From contig PLDF01000499.1 in NCBI GenBank assembly GCA_003135055.1, positions 51,087-115,086 on the forward strand: a stretch of 64,000 nt of DNA, in the 5' to 3' direction. How positions within the stretch are numbered: position 1 is the first letter of the stretch; each line of letters opens with the position of its first letter. This stretch comes from Bryobacterales bacterium (lineage in GTDB: Bacteria > Acidobacteriota > Terriglobia > Bryobacterales > Bryobacteraceae). Below the pieces are notes generated by a model, which saw only the letters and a list, made by a program, of their open reading frames with translations, did not search any database and was not told the DNA's origin. Below, one piece after another: positions 21,341 to 30,672 of this stretch. The position numbers and the translations under genes were made by a program.

Positions 21341-22456
21341 TTAGCCTTTCCGTTCCAAGAGGTACACGGCCTGCTCCGCTCGCGCATGACCGTCGGTACA
21401 AACGGCGAATCCGGGGGCGTCGCTTTTCCACAACGACGCGGCGCAGTATTCGCCGTCCTTACGCAATACGTAGAAACTCAACTCGACCAGCGCTAAACGC
21501 TTCTCATCATTATCGAAATTGCGCGCCACGCGTTTCAGGGCGTCGAGCGCGGCCTCCTTGGGAGACATGCCGTGCCGCATATTTTCTACAACTGTATGAG
21601 CTCCGGCGACACGCAGATTTTCTTCCCCGCGGCCGGTGGAACCGGCGCCGCCGACATCCTGATCGAGCCACAATCCGCCGCCGATAATGGGCGAATCCCC
21701 ACAACGGCCCGGAATTTTCCACGCCATGCCGCTGGTCGTGGTGACGGTGGACATCTCGCCTTTTTCGTTCATCCCAATACAATTGATGGTCCCGTGGGGC
21801 GGATTGTAGGCGTAATCGACGGCTTGCGCCAATATGGCCTCCCGGACATGCGGGAAATCGCGGCGCAGATCTTCGAGCAGCCCGTGCTTCTGTTGGCTGG
21901 GAGGCGCATCGAGCCCAGGACCCCAATTGGTGTGGCCATTCTTGTCGCGCAGAGACCGCTTCCAGGCCAGCCAGGCGATGCGCGATTCTTCCGTGAGCAG
22001 ATTCTCTTCCTCGAAGCCCTCGGCCTTGGCGAATCGCAGCGCGCCTTCGCCCACCAGGAACATATGGTCGGTATCCAGCAAGACGCGTTGCGCCACCTTC
22101 GATGGCGTCTTGATATTGCGGATCGCGCCCACCGCGCCCATGCGCCGCGAGGGGCCGTGGACGCAACTGGCATCGAGCTCCACTATGCCGTCTTCGTTGG
22201 GCAGTCCGCCGTAGCCCACGCTGTTGTCGCGCGGATCGAGCTCGACGATATTGACTCCGGCGATGACGGCATCGAGAGTGTCTCCGCCCGCTTTCATGAC
22301 TTCGACGGCCTTGGCGCAGGCGTTGACGCCGCCATTGTTGCGGTTGGCGCTCGAAATGGCGATGAATTTGGGACGGGATTGGGCTTTGACGATGCGGATC
22401 ATCGGGAATGCAGCGGCGCCCAGGATAGCGGCGCGGCGGCTGAAGGCGATGCTCAT
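21341..22456 (-). CDS. N4-(beta-N-acetylglucosaminyl)-L-asparaginase-like Ntn hydrolase
   Basis: A 371-residue secreted member of the glycosylasparaginase/isoaspartyl peptidase family. The start is the ATG preceded by AAGAAGG; it gives a twin-arginine-like signal (SRRAAILGAAAFPM). A longer frame upstream lacks a signal and is rejected. The self-cleavage site is visible as HGTINCIGMNEKG, where Thr would be the nucleophile of the beta chain. Substrate-site blocks RCGDSPIIGGGLW and GAGSTGRGEE follow. It hydrolyses asparagine-linked glycan stubs or related amides. Monocistronic. Confidence 0.85.
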   Translation of the reverse strand: MSIAFSRRAAILGAAAFPMIRIVKAQSRPKFIAISSANRNNGGVNACAKAVEVMKAGGDTLDAVIAGVNIVELDPRDNSVGYGGLPNEDGIVELDASCVHGPSRRMGAVGAIRNIKTPSKVAQRVLLDTDHMFLVGEGALRFAKAEGFEEENLLTEESRIAWLAWKRSLRDKNGHTNWGPGLDAPPSQQKHGLLEDLRRDFPHVREAILAQAVDYAYNPPHGTINCIGMNEKGEMSTVTTTSGMAWKIPGRCGDSPIIGGGLWLDQDVGGAGSTGRGEENLRVAGAHTVVENMRHGMSPKEAALDALKRVARNFDNDEKRLALVELSFYVLRKDGEYCAASLWKSDAPGFAVCTDGHARAEQAVYLLERKG

Positions 22457-22649
22457 GTGTGGACCTTCTTGTAGAGAGAAAGACATTATGTCACAGGTGG
22501 GATGGGGGCGGGTGGGTTCTGCTTCGCAGCGCAGCCCATCGGGCCGCGCCACTCTGACCTACGGTCTTGCGGCGGCAAGCAAGAAATGCGCGTATCGAGT
22601 TGAAAACAATCGGGCGATTTACTTGGGGGAATGCGTCTGCGTGACCGTT

Positions 22650-22668
22650 AAGCGGGGCACACCCGCTT
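22650..22668 (-). terminator. Hairpin after the lysozyme-like gene
   Basis: A 7-bp stem (AAGCGGG/CCCGCTT) with a 5-base loop lies 12 nt beyond the stop codon of the minus-strand gene. There is no T-run, so strength is doubtful. Confidence 0.4.
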
Positions 22669-22680
22669 ACACCGGTAATT

Positions 22681-23289
22681 TCAGTTCGACGGCCCACCAC
22701 CATCATGGACTTCGCGCAGAAATTTCCGATAGGTTCCGTTGTTGTACGTGCTCCACGGTTGGAAACCTCTCTCTTGATAGAGCTGGTACGCAAAGTCGAT
22801 GTTGGCCCGGCAATCCAACAAATCTCGCAGATTCAATCCGATCCGCTTCAAATGCACCGTATTGATCTGGAAATAGCCCCAATCGAGCGTTCCGTCGGAG
22901 TTGTAGTGATAGATCTCACACGCGCCCCGCGGATTCTCGGCGCGTTGAATGGCTAGGGCTACCCGGCACGCCGTGCCGAATTTGTTGCAGGCGTATTGCT
23001 GGTAGGCCGTCAAGCGATGGCCGAATTGATCGGCTTGAGCTTCCATGGCGTCTTCACCGGAAGTCTTGGCGGCGACCACGAGCGGCCACTGAAAGTGGAT
23101 TTTCACCGGCGACTGAAGGCTGAATGCGTATCGCTCCCGCAGGATCAGGGATGCGAAGGCCGCGGACACTGCCGCAAGCAACACAACACCGGCCAATGCG
23201 GCGGAGATCGGCGATCCCGACGGACCAGCCCGCCTTCGACGGGGCCGCTTGGACGGCATCGGAAGCACGGCTTTGGTTCGGGCGCTCAT
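22681..23289 (-). CDS. Lysozyme/lytic-transglycosylase-fold protein
   Basis: A 202-residue protein: a basic N-terminus (KRPRRRRAG), one hydrophobic anchor (ISAALAGVVLLAAVSAAFASL) and an external domain with an SLT-type pattern. The pattern comprises VALAIQRAENPRGACEIYH with the putative catalytic Glu, then DWGYFQINTVHLKR, LLDCRANIDFAYQLY and FQPWSTYNNGTYRKFL. Glu followed by the GYFQIN and A-x-x-LY blocks is the arrangement of goose-type and lytic transglycosylase folds. Probably acts on peptidoglycan in the periplasm. Confidence 0.7.
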   Translation of the reverse strand: MSARTKAVLPMPSKRPRRRRAGPSGSPISAALAGVVLLAAVSAAFASLILRERYAFSLQSPVKIHFQWPLVVAAKTSGEDAMEAQADQFGHRLTAYQQYACNKFGTACRVALAIQRAENPRGACEIYHYNSDGTLDWGYFQINTVHLKRIGLNLRDLLDCRANIDFAYQLYQERGFQPWSTYNNGTYRKFLREVHDGGGPSN

Positions 23290-23830
23290 ATGGCGGCGCC
23301 AGTCGGGGACAGCGTCGTTGACGCAGAAAAACTAACAGGCGATCCTGAGGCGAATCGGCGAAAACGCATTACTACGCCAGATTACTACAGGGCTTGATTA
23401 CTACAGAGCTTGGCCCACGAGATGACGCAGCGCGACAGGCGGCCAACATCATGTCGGGCCGGGCGGCGCCGCCTCGGGCAGTTGGTGAAATGCGTACGCA
23501 TCCGTAAGAGAGTGATTTTCCGCAAAAGCACGGAACCACCCGGTCACGGAACTGGCCGGGAGTCGGAGGGGCAGCGCTGACGGTGCTTAACCGATCTGGG
23601 GAGCAATCGCCGAGATCGCCGGGTTGACAGACGAAACTAGCATGGCCCGGGGCGGGCCACCCGTGATGATGAAAAGTGGGCGGGGGCTTGACAGGTTCGC
23701 TAGGCTGGAAGTACTTGGGCTGTTCGTTTGAGGGGCTATTTTCGAGACAAAGCGTCTGTCCCACGTTGGTGCGCAAGGCTCTATCGCCTGCCAATTACGA
23801 CTGCGCCCCGAAATCCCTGTTCCCTGAGGA
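23290..23830. other. Gene-free stretch with a 16-bp tandem repeat
   Basis: No supported gene. It contains a twofold direct repeat GATTACTACAGGGCTT/GATTACTACAGAGCTT (23380-23411) with a partial third copy before it, and a 6-bp stem GGCCCG-GGG-CGGGCC (23644-23658). Short open frames here lack start context and domain resemblance. Confidence 0.5.
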
Positions 23831-24616
23831 TTATAGGTCCTTCAATCGCCAGTTGCGGTATTCGATCTTCATTGGCCCGCCGACGTGCACCTGGACGCCG
23901 ATCAGACCGTCCATCTTCCGCCCCGCAACATCGTCGTCTATGGTGACGCTCATCGCGCGCCCGTTCACCATGTGCATCAGCACATTGCCCCGAACAATAA
24001 GGTGAATCGAATTCCAGTCGCTTGTGATCAACGCAGCGAGATCGGTGTTGTCTCCAAGGCTCGAGAGTACGATCGGCGAGCGCGTTCCTGTCACATGGGT
24101 CACCTGGCCGCGCACTGCCAGGAAAAGGCGTCCCTTCTCTTCGTAGTTATTGCCGGTGTAGCGGTTCAGGCCGTCGATGTCGCATTGGTACCCGCGCATG
24201 GCGAACCGGTTGCCGGGCGTCACCGTGTCCGGAACCACCACGCTGCGATAGTTGATTCCGCTGTTGCCGCCGGATGTGATGCGGTAGTCGACCTTCAGCT
24301 CGAAGTCCTTCGGCGTCCCGCCGCGCCAGATGAGGAACGTATTGCTCTTGATGAGAGTGGACGGCGTGATTTCGCCGGTCATGACGCCGCCGGCGGCGCG
24401 CCAATATTTGGGATCGCCCTCCCAGCCGGCGAGTGTCTTGCCGTCGAAAATGGCCTTGAACCCCGGCTCGTCCCCGCGGAGCGCCTCTGGCCGGTCGCTT
24501 TGTTTCGGCACGTACGGGGTGGCAGGGCCCTGTTGAGCGGCCAGCGGCAGACCCGACAAGCCGCCGAGGAGGGACGCGAGGAAGCGCCGGCGTTCGGTTG
24601 TGACTATCGTACTCAT
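23831..24616 (-). CDS. DUF1080 (3-keto-disaccharide hydrolase) family protein
   Basis: A 261-residue secreted protein. The start at 24616 gives a Tat-like signal (RRRFLASLLGGLSGLPLAA). An in-frame ATG 39 codons upstream would bury the signal. The mature domain shows the DUF1080 sequence hallmarks: PGFKAIFDGKTLAGWEGDPKYWRA, TFLIWRGGTPKDFELKVDYRI, GNSGINYRS and a C-terminal DGLIGVQVHVGGPMKIEYRNWRLKDL. The family is a concanavalin-like jelly roll acting on keto-glycosides or binding glycans. Monocistronic. Confidence 0.88.
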   Translation of the reverse strand: MSTIVTTERRRFLASLLGGLSGLPLAAQQGPATPYVPKQSDRPEALRGDEPGFKAIFDGKTLAGWEGDPKYWRAAGGVMTGEITPSTLIKSNTFLIWRGGTPKDFELKVDYRITSGGNSGINYRSVVVPDTVTPGNRFAMRGYQCDIDGLNRYTGNNYEEKGRLFLAVRGQVTHVTGTRSPIVLSSLGDNTDLAALITSDWNSIHLIVRGNVLMHMVNGRAMSVTIDDDVAGRKMDGLIGVQVHVGGPMKIEYRNWRLKDL

Positions 24617-24926
24617 TCGGTTGTAACCATCGTCTTCATTTTCGTCGCGCAATTCGAGCCGGATTTCAAGAGGATAGTAGCACGTCCCCGCCCGCCATGA
24701 TCGATCAAGTATCGTGACCCGGCGATTCCGCAACCAAGTGGGGGAGCGTGTTCAAAACCTCGTGAAAGCTTGAAGACGCAAGCATTGGGGCGGAATGGGG
24801 TATTCGCGATGGAGGGTTTTTGGCTTGAGGGCGGGAAAAACTAAGGAAGAGGACACACCGCGGCGCCGGCCTGTGCCGGAAGGGAGGCTGGAATTGAAGA
24901 GCAGTTCGAAAGGAGCACGGAAGCGG
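24617..24926. other. Gene-free stretch, likely transposon debris
   Basis: No gene supported. It lies between the DUF1080 promoter side and the orphan IS66-like N-terminus, and contains short purine-rich tracts but no recognisable motif or hairpin. Confidence 0.35.
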
Positions 24927-25016
24927 TCACGGTGACAGGGCGGAGGGGATGAAGTCGTGGTAGATTTCCGTCTGGTCCAGCTCGCCGAGGTTGACCTCGA
25001 TCCGCCGCCGCTTCAT
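24927..25016 (-). pseudogene. Orphan N-terminus resembling an IS66-type transposase
   Basis: A 29-codon remnant, MKRRRIEVNLGELDQ followed by unrelated residues. The start overlaps the preceding stop as ATGA. The first 15 residues resemble the N-terminus of IS66-type transposases that sit behind DUF4338 genes in some genomes. This is from memory and not searched. The rest of the gene is absent. Confidence 0.4.
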
Positions 25017-25351
25017 CTCTTTTCCGCCCCTAACAGCTCGCGAAACCGCCGGTGCAAGGGCAGCGCCAGCACCTGCTTGAGGGAACGGTTCGGCCGGTGG
25101 GTGAGATCGGCCTTGCCACGTCCCGTCGTCTCCCCCGACACTTTCCAGTTCGCCGCCAGATAACAGGTTCCGCGGAATGGCTCGGAGTCTACGAAGGTCT
25201 CCAGCCGATAAATCGGATGCGCATACAGGGCTTCCCGATCGGCGGAGATCCGCGCCGCCATGCGTCCCAAAATGTACGCCGCCAGGTGCGGCGCTTGCAC
25301 CCACGGCAGAATCGGAAATCGCGTGTTGCAAGCGATCAGATGCAGGTTCAT
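25013..25351 (-). pseudogene. C-terminal fragment of a DUF4338 (DruA-like) protein
   Basis: 112 codons matching only the C-terminal third of the family: NTRFPILPWVQAPHLAAYIL, RLETFVDSEPFRGTCYLAANW, GETTGRGKADL and VLALPLHRRFRELL. The upstream two thirds, including the helical region ending in the first Trp-rich motif, are missing. The break coincides with a dispersed repeat at 25349-25415. DUF4338 genes occur with transposons and, as DruA, in the Druantia defence system; nothing here suggests an intact defence locus. Confidence 0.65.
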
Positions 25352-25415
25352 GGCGCCTTTTATATTTGCCGGGGTCGAGCGGGAGAATCCCGAAAACGTA
25401 TGAGCACCCGTGGCA
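25349..25415. repeat. Dispersed repeat copy A (paired with 51043-51105)
   Basis: Begins CATGGCGCCTTTTATATTTG and contains GAGAATCCCGAAAACG. The copy at 51043-51105 shares about 80 percent of positions by eye. This copy marks the exact truncation point of the DUF4338 fragment, so it may be the end of a former mobile element. Confidence 0.5.
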
Positions 25416-25482
25416 TGTGCCGTTCTATGCCGATCTATGCCGATCTGCTGAAGCTTGGGGTTTATCCTCGAATTGAATTATC

Positions 25483-27936
25483 ATGTGTTGCATTCGCGCC
25501 ATGACAGAAACCTCTCCATCCCTCGCCAATCCGGGCTTCGACCGCTCGCGGTTCCTTTGGGTTTTGCTGATCCTTTTCGCCGGCAGCGGATGCGCGGCGC
25601 TCATCTACGAAATCGTGTGGTTCCAATTGCTGCAGTTGGCCATCGGGTCCACCGCGGTGTCGATGGGTTTCCTGCTGGCGAGCTTCATGGGCGGATTGTG
25701 CATCGGCAGCGTAGGTTTTTCGAAACTCAAGCTGGGTGGCATACACCCGCTGCGGATTTATGCGGCGCTCGAAGCGGGCATTGCCCTGTGCGGGTTCCTG
25801 GTGCTGGCGGGGCTGCCGCTGCTCGACCGCATCTACTTTGCAGGCGCGGAGAGCGGCATGCCGGGGATGCTGATGCGCGGGCTGCTTTCCACCATCTGCC
25901 TGCTGCCGCCGACCATACTGATGGGCGCGTCGCTGCCGGCCATCGTGCGCTGGATTGAAACCACGCCGCGGGGCGTCGCATGGTGGGGAGTGCTCTACGG
26001 CGGCAACACGGCGGGCGCGGTGTTCGGGTGTCTGCTGGCGGGCTTCTATCTGTTGCGGATCTACGACACGGTGGTGGCTACTTACGTGGCGATGGCGGTC
26101 AATCTGGCGGTGGCCGCGGCGAGTTACCTGGCGGCCGGGCGCGTGCCGGCGCACGATGGCGCGGCGGCCCTCGAACCCGCGCCGGTTTTGGCGTTGCCGG
26201 TGGAATCGCGGTGGCCGGTGTACGTGACCATCGGGCTTTCGGGCGCGAGCGCTCTGGGCGCCGAAGTGGTATGGACGCGTCTGATGGGCATGTTGATGGG
26301 CGCGACGGTGTATGTGTTCTCGATCATCCTCTCGGTGTTCCTGATTGGCATGGCGCTGGGGAGCTGGATCGGGTCCTACGTCTCGCGGATCGTGCGGCCG
26401 CGCCTGGCGCTGGGCTGCAGCCAGTTGCTGCTGGCGCTCGGAACAGCGTGGAGCGCGTATATGATCGCCGGCTCCCTTCCCTATTGGCCCATCGATCCGT
26501 TTCTGGCGATCAGCCCGCTGATGACGTTCCAGCTCGATATGGCGCGCTGCTTGTGGACCATTCTGCCACCGGCGCTGCTATGGGGAGCCAGCTTCCCGCT
26601 GGCCATGGCGGCGCTTGCGGCGCCGGGTGAGGACCCCGGACGAGTCTCGGGCGACGTCTACGCCGCGAACACGCTGGGCTCCATCGCCGGGGCGCTGCTA
26701 ACCAGTTTGATTTTAGTTCCGTGGATCGGCACCACCAACTGCGAAAAGCTGCTGGTGCTGGCGCCGGCCGTGAGCGCGTGGTTCCTGCTGGGTCCTTATC
26801 TGAAGGAAAGCCGGTCGCAATTGATGACGGCGGCGGTGGTGGCGATTACAGTCCTGGTTTGCGTGCTTGCCAAGGATATGACGCCGATTCCGGGCGAAGT
26901 GATCGCGTATGGGCGGCGGATTGCGACTTACGTGAACAAGGCGCAGATACTCTACACGGTGGAGGGCCGGAACTCATCGGTGGCGATTTCGAAGTGGGCC
27001 GACGGCGCGACTGAAGTGGACGTGAACGGGCACGTGGAAGCCACCACCGAGCCATACGATATGAAGCTGCAGCGCATGGTGGGGCACCTGCCGGCGCTGC
27101 TGCATCCGCATCCGCGGTCGGTGCTGGGGATTGGGTTCGGCGCGGGCGTTTCCGCGGGCACTTTCACGCGCTATCCCACCATAGAGAAGATCACGGTGTG
27201 CGAAATTGAGCCGGTGATTCCGCCCACTTCGACGCGGTACTTCGCCACGCAGGATTACGACGTGTACCACAATCCGAAAACGCGCGTGATCTTCGACGAT
27301 GCGCGGCACTATCTGCTGACCACCACGGAAAAGTACGATGTGATTGCGTCCGATCCGCTGGATGTGTTCGTGAAAGGGACGGCGGCGATTTATTCGAAGG
27401 AGTATTTCGATTCGGTTAAGGCGCACCTGAATCCCGGCGGCATGTTCACGCTGTATGTGCCCCTGTACGAAAGCGACGAGCGCACGGTCCGCAGCGAGCT
27501 GGCGACATTCTTCGAATCGTTCCCCGCCTCCACGGTATGGGCGAATACCATCGACGGGCGCGGATACGATTTGGTGTTCATGGGGCAAGTGGACCCGTTG
27601 GTGATCGATCTGGACGTTGTGGGCGAGCGGTTGAGCCGGCCGGATTACGCATTGGTGGCGGAATCGCTGCGGGGCATCGGAGTAAACTCGGAGATCGACT
27701 TATTCGGAACTTTCGCGGGCCAGCGATCGGACTTGAGCCGGTGGACGGCCGGAGCGGAGATCAATCGGGACAAAGATCTGCGTCTGCAATATCTGGGCGG
27801 ATGGGGAATCAATTCGCGGCTCGAGGATGTTATCTACCGGCGAATGCTGAGTTACCGCGAGATGCCGCGGAAAATGTTCACAGGGTCGCCCGAGCGGCTT
27901 ATGGCTCTCTCGCGAGCGTTGCAGGAAGGCCGGTAA
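25483..27936 (+). CDS. Membrane-fused spermidine-synthase-like methyltransferase
   Basis: An 817-residue protein (or 811 from the ATG at 25501, which begins MTETSPSLANPG; neither start has a clear ribosome site). The N-terminal ~470 residues hold about twelve membrane helices beginning LWVLLILFAGSGCAALIYEIVWFQ, the family signature of the 'fused MFS/spermidine synthase' group. The C-terminal ~300 residues are a Rossmann methyltransferase-type domain with VLGIGFGAGVSAG, CEIEPVIPP, IFDDARHYLL and IASDPLDVFVKGTAAIYS. The Asp-X-Asp region of true aminopropyltransferases is replaced, so polyamine synthesis is not implied. Enzymatic role unknown. Confidence 0.85.
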   Translation: MCCIRAMTETSPSLANPGFDRSRFLWVLLILFAGSGCAALIYEIVWFQLLQLAIGSTAVSMGFLLASFMGGLCIGSVGFSKLKLGGIHPLRIYAALEAGIALCGFLVLAGLPLLDRIYFAGAESGMPGMLMRGLLSTICLLPPTILMGASLPAIVRWIETTPRGVAWWGVLYGGNTAGAVFGCLLAGFYLLRIYDTVVATYVAMAVNLAVAAASYLAAGRVPAHDGAAALEPAPVLALPVESRWPVYVTIGLSGASALGAEVVWTRLMGMLMGATVYVFSIILSVFLIGMALGSWIGSYVSRIVRPRLALGCSQLLLALGTAWSAYMIAGSLPYWPIDPFLAISPLMTFQLDMARCLWTILPPALLWGASFPLAMAALAAPGEDPGRVSGDVYAANTLGSIAGALLTSLILVPWIGTTNCEKLLVLAPAVSAWFLLGPYLKESRSQLMTAAVVAITVLVCVLAKDMTPIPGEVIAYGRRIATYVNKAQILYTVEGRNSSVAISKWADGATEVDVNGHVEATTEPYDMKLQRMVGHLPALLHPHPRSVLGIGFGAGVSAGTFTRYPTIEKITVCEIEPVIPPTSTRYFATQDYDVYHNPKTRVIFDDARHYLLTTTEKYDVIASDPLDVFVKGTAAIYSKEYFDSVKAHLNPGGMFTLYVPLYESDERTVRSELATFFESFPASTVWANTIDGRGYDLVFMGQVDPLVIDLDVVGERLSRPDYALVAESLRGIGVNSEIDLFGTFAGQRSDLSRWTAGAEINRDKDLRLQYLGGWGINSRLEDVIYRRMLSYREMPRKMFTGSPERLMALSRALQEGR

Positions 27937-28102
27937 CGCATGGCTTAAGGAGCCGCTCTGCGCATTTCAGACCCAACCGAATCCTCACGCGCGCGGCTCG
28001 GTATGCGATTTTGACAGATCCGCGACCCGTGAGTAAGCGGTTGGCGCCTTCGAAACATTTGGTCCCCTTATTGTTTTGCGGCCCCTAAAGCTCCGCTCAG
28101 AC

Positions 28103-28303
28103 ATGCGTAACCGGGCCGCTGTCGCATTCTTGATCGCGCCGATCGCCCTGCAGGTTGCCTGGGCGGCGTCGTATCGCCCGCCGCCCGATTCAAACGGGGG
28201 CTGGAGAACCCTCACCGGCGAGAGTTCGGACAAGTTACTCAATGGCCCCAGGCTCTACTGGTACAGCGGTGCGATCGCAAAAGAAATTGCGGCGAAACCG
28301 TAG
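28103..28303 (+). pseudogene. Truncated secreted serine-hydrolase N-terminus
   Basis: Starts MRNRAAVAFLIAPIALQVAWA, a signal peptide, then YRPPPDSNGGWRTL. That last motif opens many acidobacterial beta-lactamase-family serine hydrolases. The frame then runs antisense into the last codons of the next gene and stops. No SxxK catalytic site remains. Probably a 5' relic; a short functional secreted peptide cannot be excluded. Confidence 0.4.
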
Positions 28304-30216
28304 GCGTAGTCGAGGCCCGATGCCGTGAAGGGCGTCTGCGTCGTTGCGTTTTCAACGTTCAGACTTCCCATTCCCGCCGGCAGCCCCAGCAAGACGTAGG
28401 ACGGAATCGTGAACTGCCCCGCGCCCACCGCCGCATAGCAGAAAAAGCCCGCGGAGACGATTCCGTTCGCGCCATTTGCGGTTGCCGGGGAACTCGAGCT
28501 TCCGGAAATCAAAACGTAACTATTGGGGGCGCCTCCGCTCCACGTCACGGTCGCCCCCTGCGACCGGTTCACCGACGTGATGGCGTTCATATTGGTCCAG
28601 GTCAGGGGATTCGAATACTTCACCGTTGCGGTAAATGCGCCGACGTCCTTGCCGCCGGTTCCGGTGAAGACGAACGATCCGCCGGCCGCGGGAATAAACC
28701 CGGTTGGCAGTTGAGTGTCGTAGGCTCCCGGTAGGGATGCGATCGGATTCACCGGCTGCGTTCCGGACGGCCCGGTCACGGTGATGGTTCCCGCGTCAAG
28801 AGCGGTTGTGGTTGCCCCCGTAGTTGTGGTCGTCCCTATGGCAACGGTCTGGCCTGATACGTAGCAGCTTCCAATTGAATTCAGGCCCCCGCCGTTGGCC
28901 GATTCCGCGCCGCTGACCAGGACAAAATCCCCGCCCGCGCTGCTTTGCGCCTGCCCCGAGGATGTCTCCTGAGAGATCTGCACGGACCCGGATCTATAAC
29001 TACCCCCGCTCAGACTGATGCCCTGGCCGCTGACCCCGAGGATGGGGTCTGCGCACGCGCCGCCCCCCATATTCACGGGAACGCTCACCGTATTGCTGAC
29101 AACGCTTCCGCTCACCGCCACGATCGATACTCCGCATCCGGGCTGAACCGATGCCGGGATGATCACGTCGAGCTGATTCAAGCCGGGATATCCGGACGAG
29201 CCTTGATACAGAATGGTTGCCTGTACCCCGCCGATGTAAATCTGCAAGGGAACATTCACGGCGTGGGGCGGCGATGTGAAGACAGTGTCGCTATCCGCCG
29301 TATCCGCCCCCAGGCCCGATGCCCAAAGCACAATCGTCTGCCCCGGACTCGCCGAGTTGGCGTAATTGAAAAGAGCCCCCGAAGTCGAGTCGGTCGCCAC
29401 TCCGAGACCCGTCCCGGAGCCGTAATACGTGTCGAATCCGAGAGCGGTCGAAACCACCTGCATGGCCGCCGCCGAGCTAGTCGCGCCGTTGTAAGTCACC
29501 GTGATAGTTCCCGTGCCAACCGGCGTCGACGATGGCAGCACTGCCGCGATCTGCGTTGGAATCGCGTAGTACATTCCCGGATGAGTGGTGACGCCGTTGA
29601 CCGTGACTGAAATGCTGGCCCCGTTCAAGGTTGTCGGTATCCCCGATCCGGCGCTCGATTGCAGCACCGCGGCGCCCGGATTCGCCAGGTCGGTTCCTTT
29701 GACGATGAATAAGCTGCCGGGCGCAATTCCGTAGTTCGGCAGGCCCGGCAGAAGATAGCTGTAGTTGTTCTGGACCCCCGTGATCGCAGGCCCGGTGGGC
29801 GCGCTGGCCGCTCCATAAGTCAAATATTGAAGCGTAACCGAAGTTGCACTGATCGCGGTGACCAGGACCTTCGCATAGTTGCCGCCATTCGTCAGCACGA
29901 CGATAACATCTCCCACCCCAGCCGGCATGGGAAGGTTCGACAGACCCGGCGCGTTAGCTTCCAAGACCGGTAGGGTGTACGTGTTGAAACCAAACAACTC
30001 AATGGGGCCGACATCAACTGCTAACGCTTTGCCCTGAGCAGTAAGCTTGCCTCCGCTAAACAAAAGGTCGCCGCCCGAACTGGAGGTGGCGCCCGTATCC
30101 AGACTCAGCGCGGAGTTAGCCGTTAAAGTTACGATGCCGCTCAGATCTGCCCAAGCAGCGACGGGGATCATCAACAGCAGGGCGCCCAAAGCGGCGCGGT
30201 TCCATAGATTCGACAT
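28255..30216 (-). CDS. Solibacter-type surface protein with IPT-like repeats (TIGR03437-like)
   Basis: A 653-residue secreted protein with a signal (ALGALLLMIPVAAWA). A middle region carries the Solibacter C-terminal-domain pattern: GIAPGSLFIVKGTDLANPGA, PTTLNGASISVTVNG, YYAIPTQIAAVLPSSTPVGTGTITVTYNG, SPGQTIVLWASGLGA and GLNQLDVIIPASVQPGC. Beta-rich, Gly/Ser/Thr-rich and cysteine-poor, as expected for an extracellular beta-sandwich. The C-terminal 200 residues form a second beta-domain without a named motif. Its 3' end overlaps the truncated hydrolase on the other strand. Confidence 0.75.
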   Translation of the reverse strand: MSNLWNRAALGALLLMIPVAAWADLSGIVTLTANSALSLDTGATSSSGGDLLFSGGKLTAQGKALAVDVGPIELFGFNTYTLPVLEANAPGLSNLPMPAGVGDVIVVLTNGGNYAKVLVTAISATSVTLQYLTYGAASAPTGPAITGVQNNYSYLLPGLPNYGIAPGSLFIVKGTDLANPGAAVLQSSAGSGIPTTLNGASISVTVNGVTTHPGMYYAIPTQIAAVLPSSTPVGTGTITVTYNGATSSAAAMQVVSTALGFDTYYGSGTGLGVATDSTSGALFNYANSASPGQTIVLWASGLGADTADSDTVFTSPPHAVNVPLQIYIGGVQATILYQGSSGYPGLNQLDVIIPASVQPGCGVSIVAVSGSVVSNTVSVPVNMGGGACADPILGVSGQGISLSGGSYRSGSVQISQETSSGQAQSSAGGDFVLVSGAESANGGGLNSIGSCYVSGQTVAIGTTTTTGATTTALDAGTITVTGPSGTQPVNPIASLPGAYDTQLPTGFIPAAGGSFVFTGTGGKDVGAFTATVKYSNPLTWTNMNAITSVNRSQGATVTWSGGAPNSYVLISGSSSSPATANGANGIVSAGFFCYAAVGAGQFTIPSYVLLGLPAGMGSLNVENATTQTPFTASGLDYAYGFAAISFAIAPLYQ

Positions 30217-30290
30217 GGTTATTCCCGATGGCCGGAATTTCTATCTGTAGCTTCCGTCTTCAAAATAGTATACAACCGATTTTGTGGGGT

Positions 30291-30333
30291 GGGCCCATGG
30301 CCTGCCCAGTCCCGGGCCGCTCCGAGCGCCCGG
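30291..30333. repeat. Dispersed repeat copy A (GGGCCCATGGCCTG...CCGCTCCGAGCGC)
   Basis: The two conserved blocks GGGCCCATGGCCTGC and CCGCTCCGAGCGC are 12 nt apart. Two further copies lie at 57336-57374 (same strand) and 58973-59018 (opposite strand). It lies in the gap between the surface protein's start and the permease relic. Confidence 0.65.
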
Positions 30334-30440
30334 TCTTCGGGCAACAATCCGTGAGTGAGACTGGCCTCACAGGGGCGGCCACCGGTCTGACCATGGATCA
30401 TAGGCTCTGCCATCAGCCCCGCCCCAATCGTCGTATCCAG

Positions 30441-30572
30441 TCATTCGTGCCGCAACGCAGCCATTTGATCCACTTTAGTCGCTCGCCGCGCCGGAATGTA
30501 GGCGGCGAGACACGCGCCCGAGATTAGCGACACGTTAACCGAAGCAAAAGTTACGGCATTAGCCGCGGTAAC
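30441..30572 (-). pseudogene. C-terminal relic of an ADOP ABC permease
   Basis: About 43 codons ending VSLISGACLAAYIPARRATK followed by VDQMAALRHE, the C-terminus of acidobacterial MacB-like permeases. Compare CLVPAWRAMRVDPIIALRNE at the end of the intact permease at 61.4 kb. Everything upstream is missing, replaced by repeat-like GC-rich sequence. Gene decay or deletion is inferred. Confidence 0.6.
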
Positions 30573-30672
30573 TCCGTCCCGCACGCCGGGGACGTCCCCC
30601 GGGCGCGACGGGGTCTTCATGAAATTTCGCTGGCCGAAGGCCCTCCCAACTGGCCGGAAGGCCTGGGCCAGT

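Noticed and set aside
25013-25351. Druantia defence locus
   Set aside because: Only the C-terminal third of a DUF4338 protein is present and no DruB-E or DruE helicase gene is nearby.
25483-27936. Genuine polyamine biosynthesis gene
   Set aside because: The C-terminal domain lacks the acidic pair expected of aminopropyltransferases and is fused to many membrane helices.
28013-28041. TTGACA box upstream of the truncated hydrolase as a promoter
   Set aside because: The matching -10 (TAAGCG at 17 nt) is poor; not listed as a promoter.
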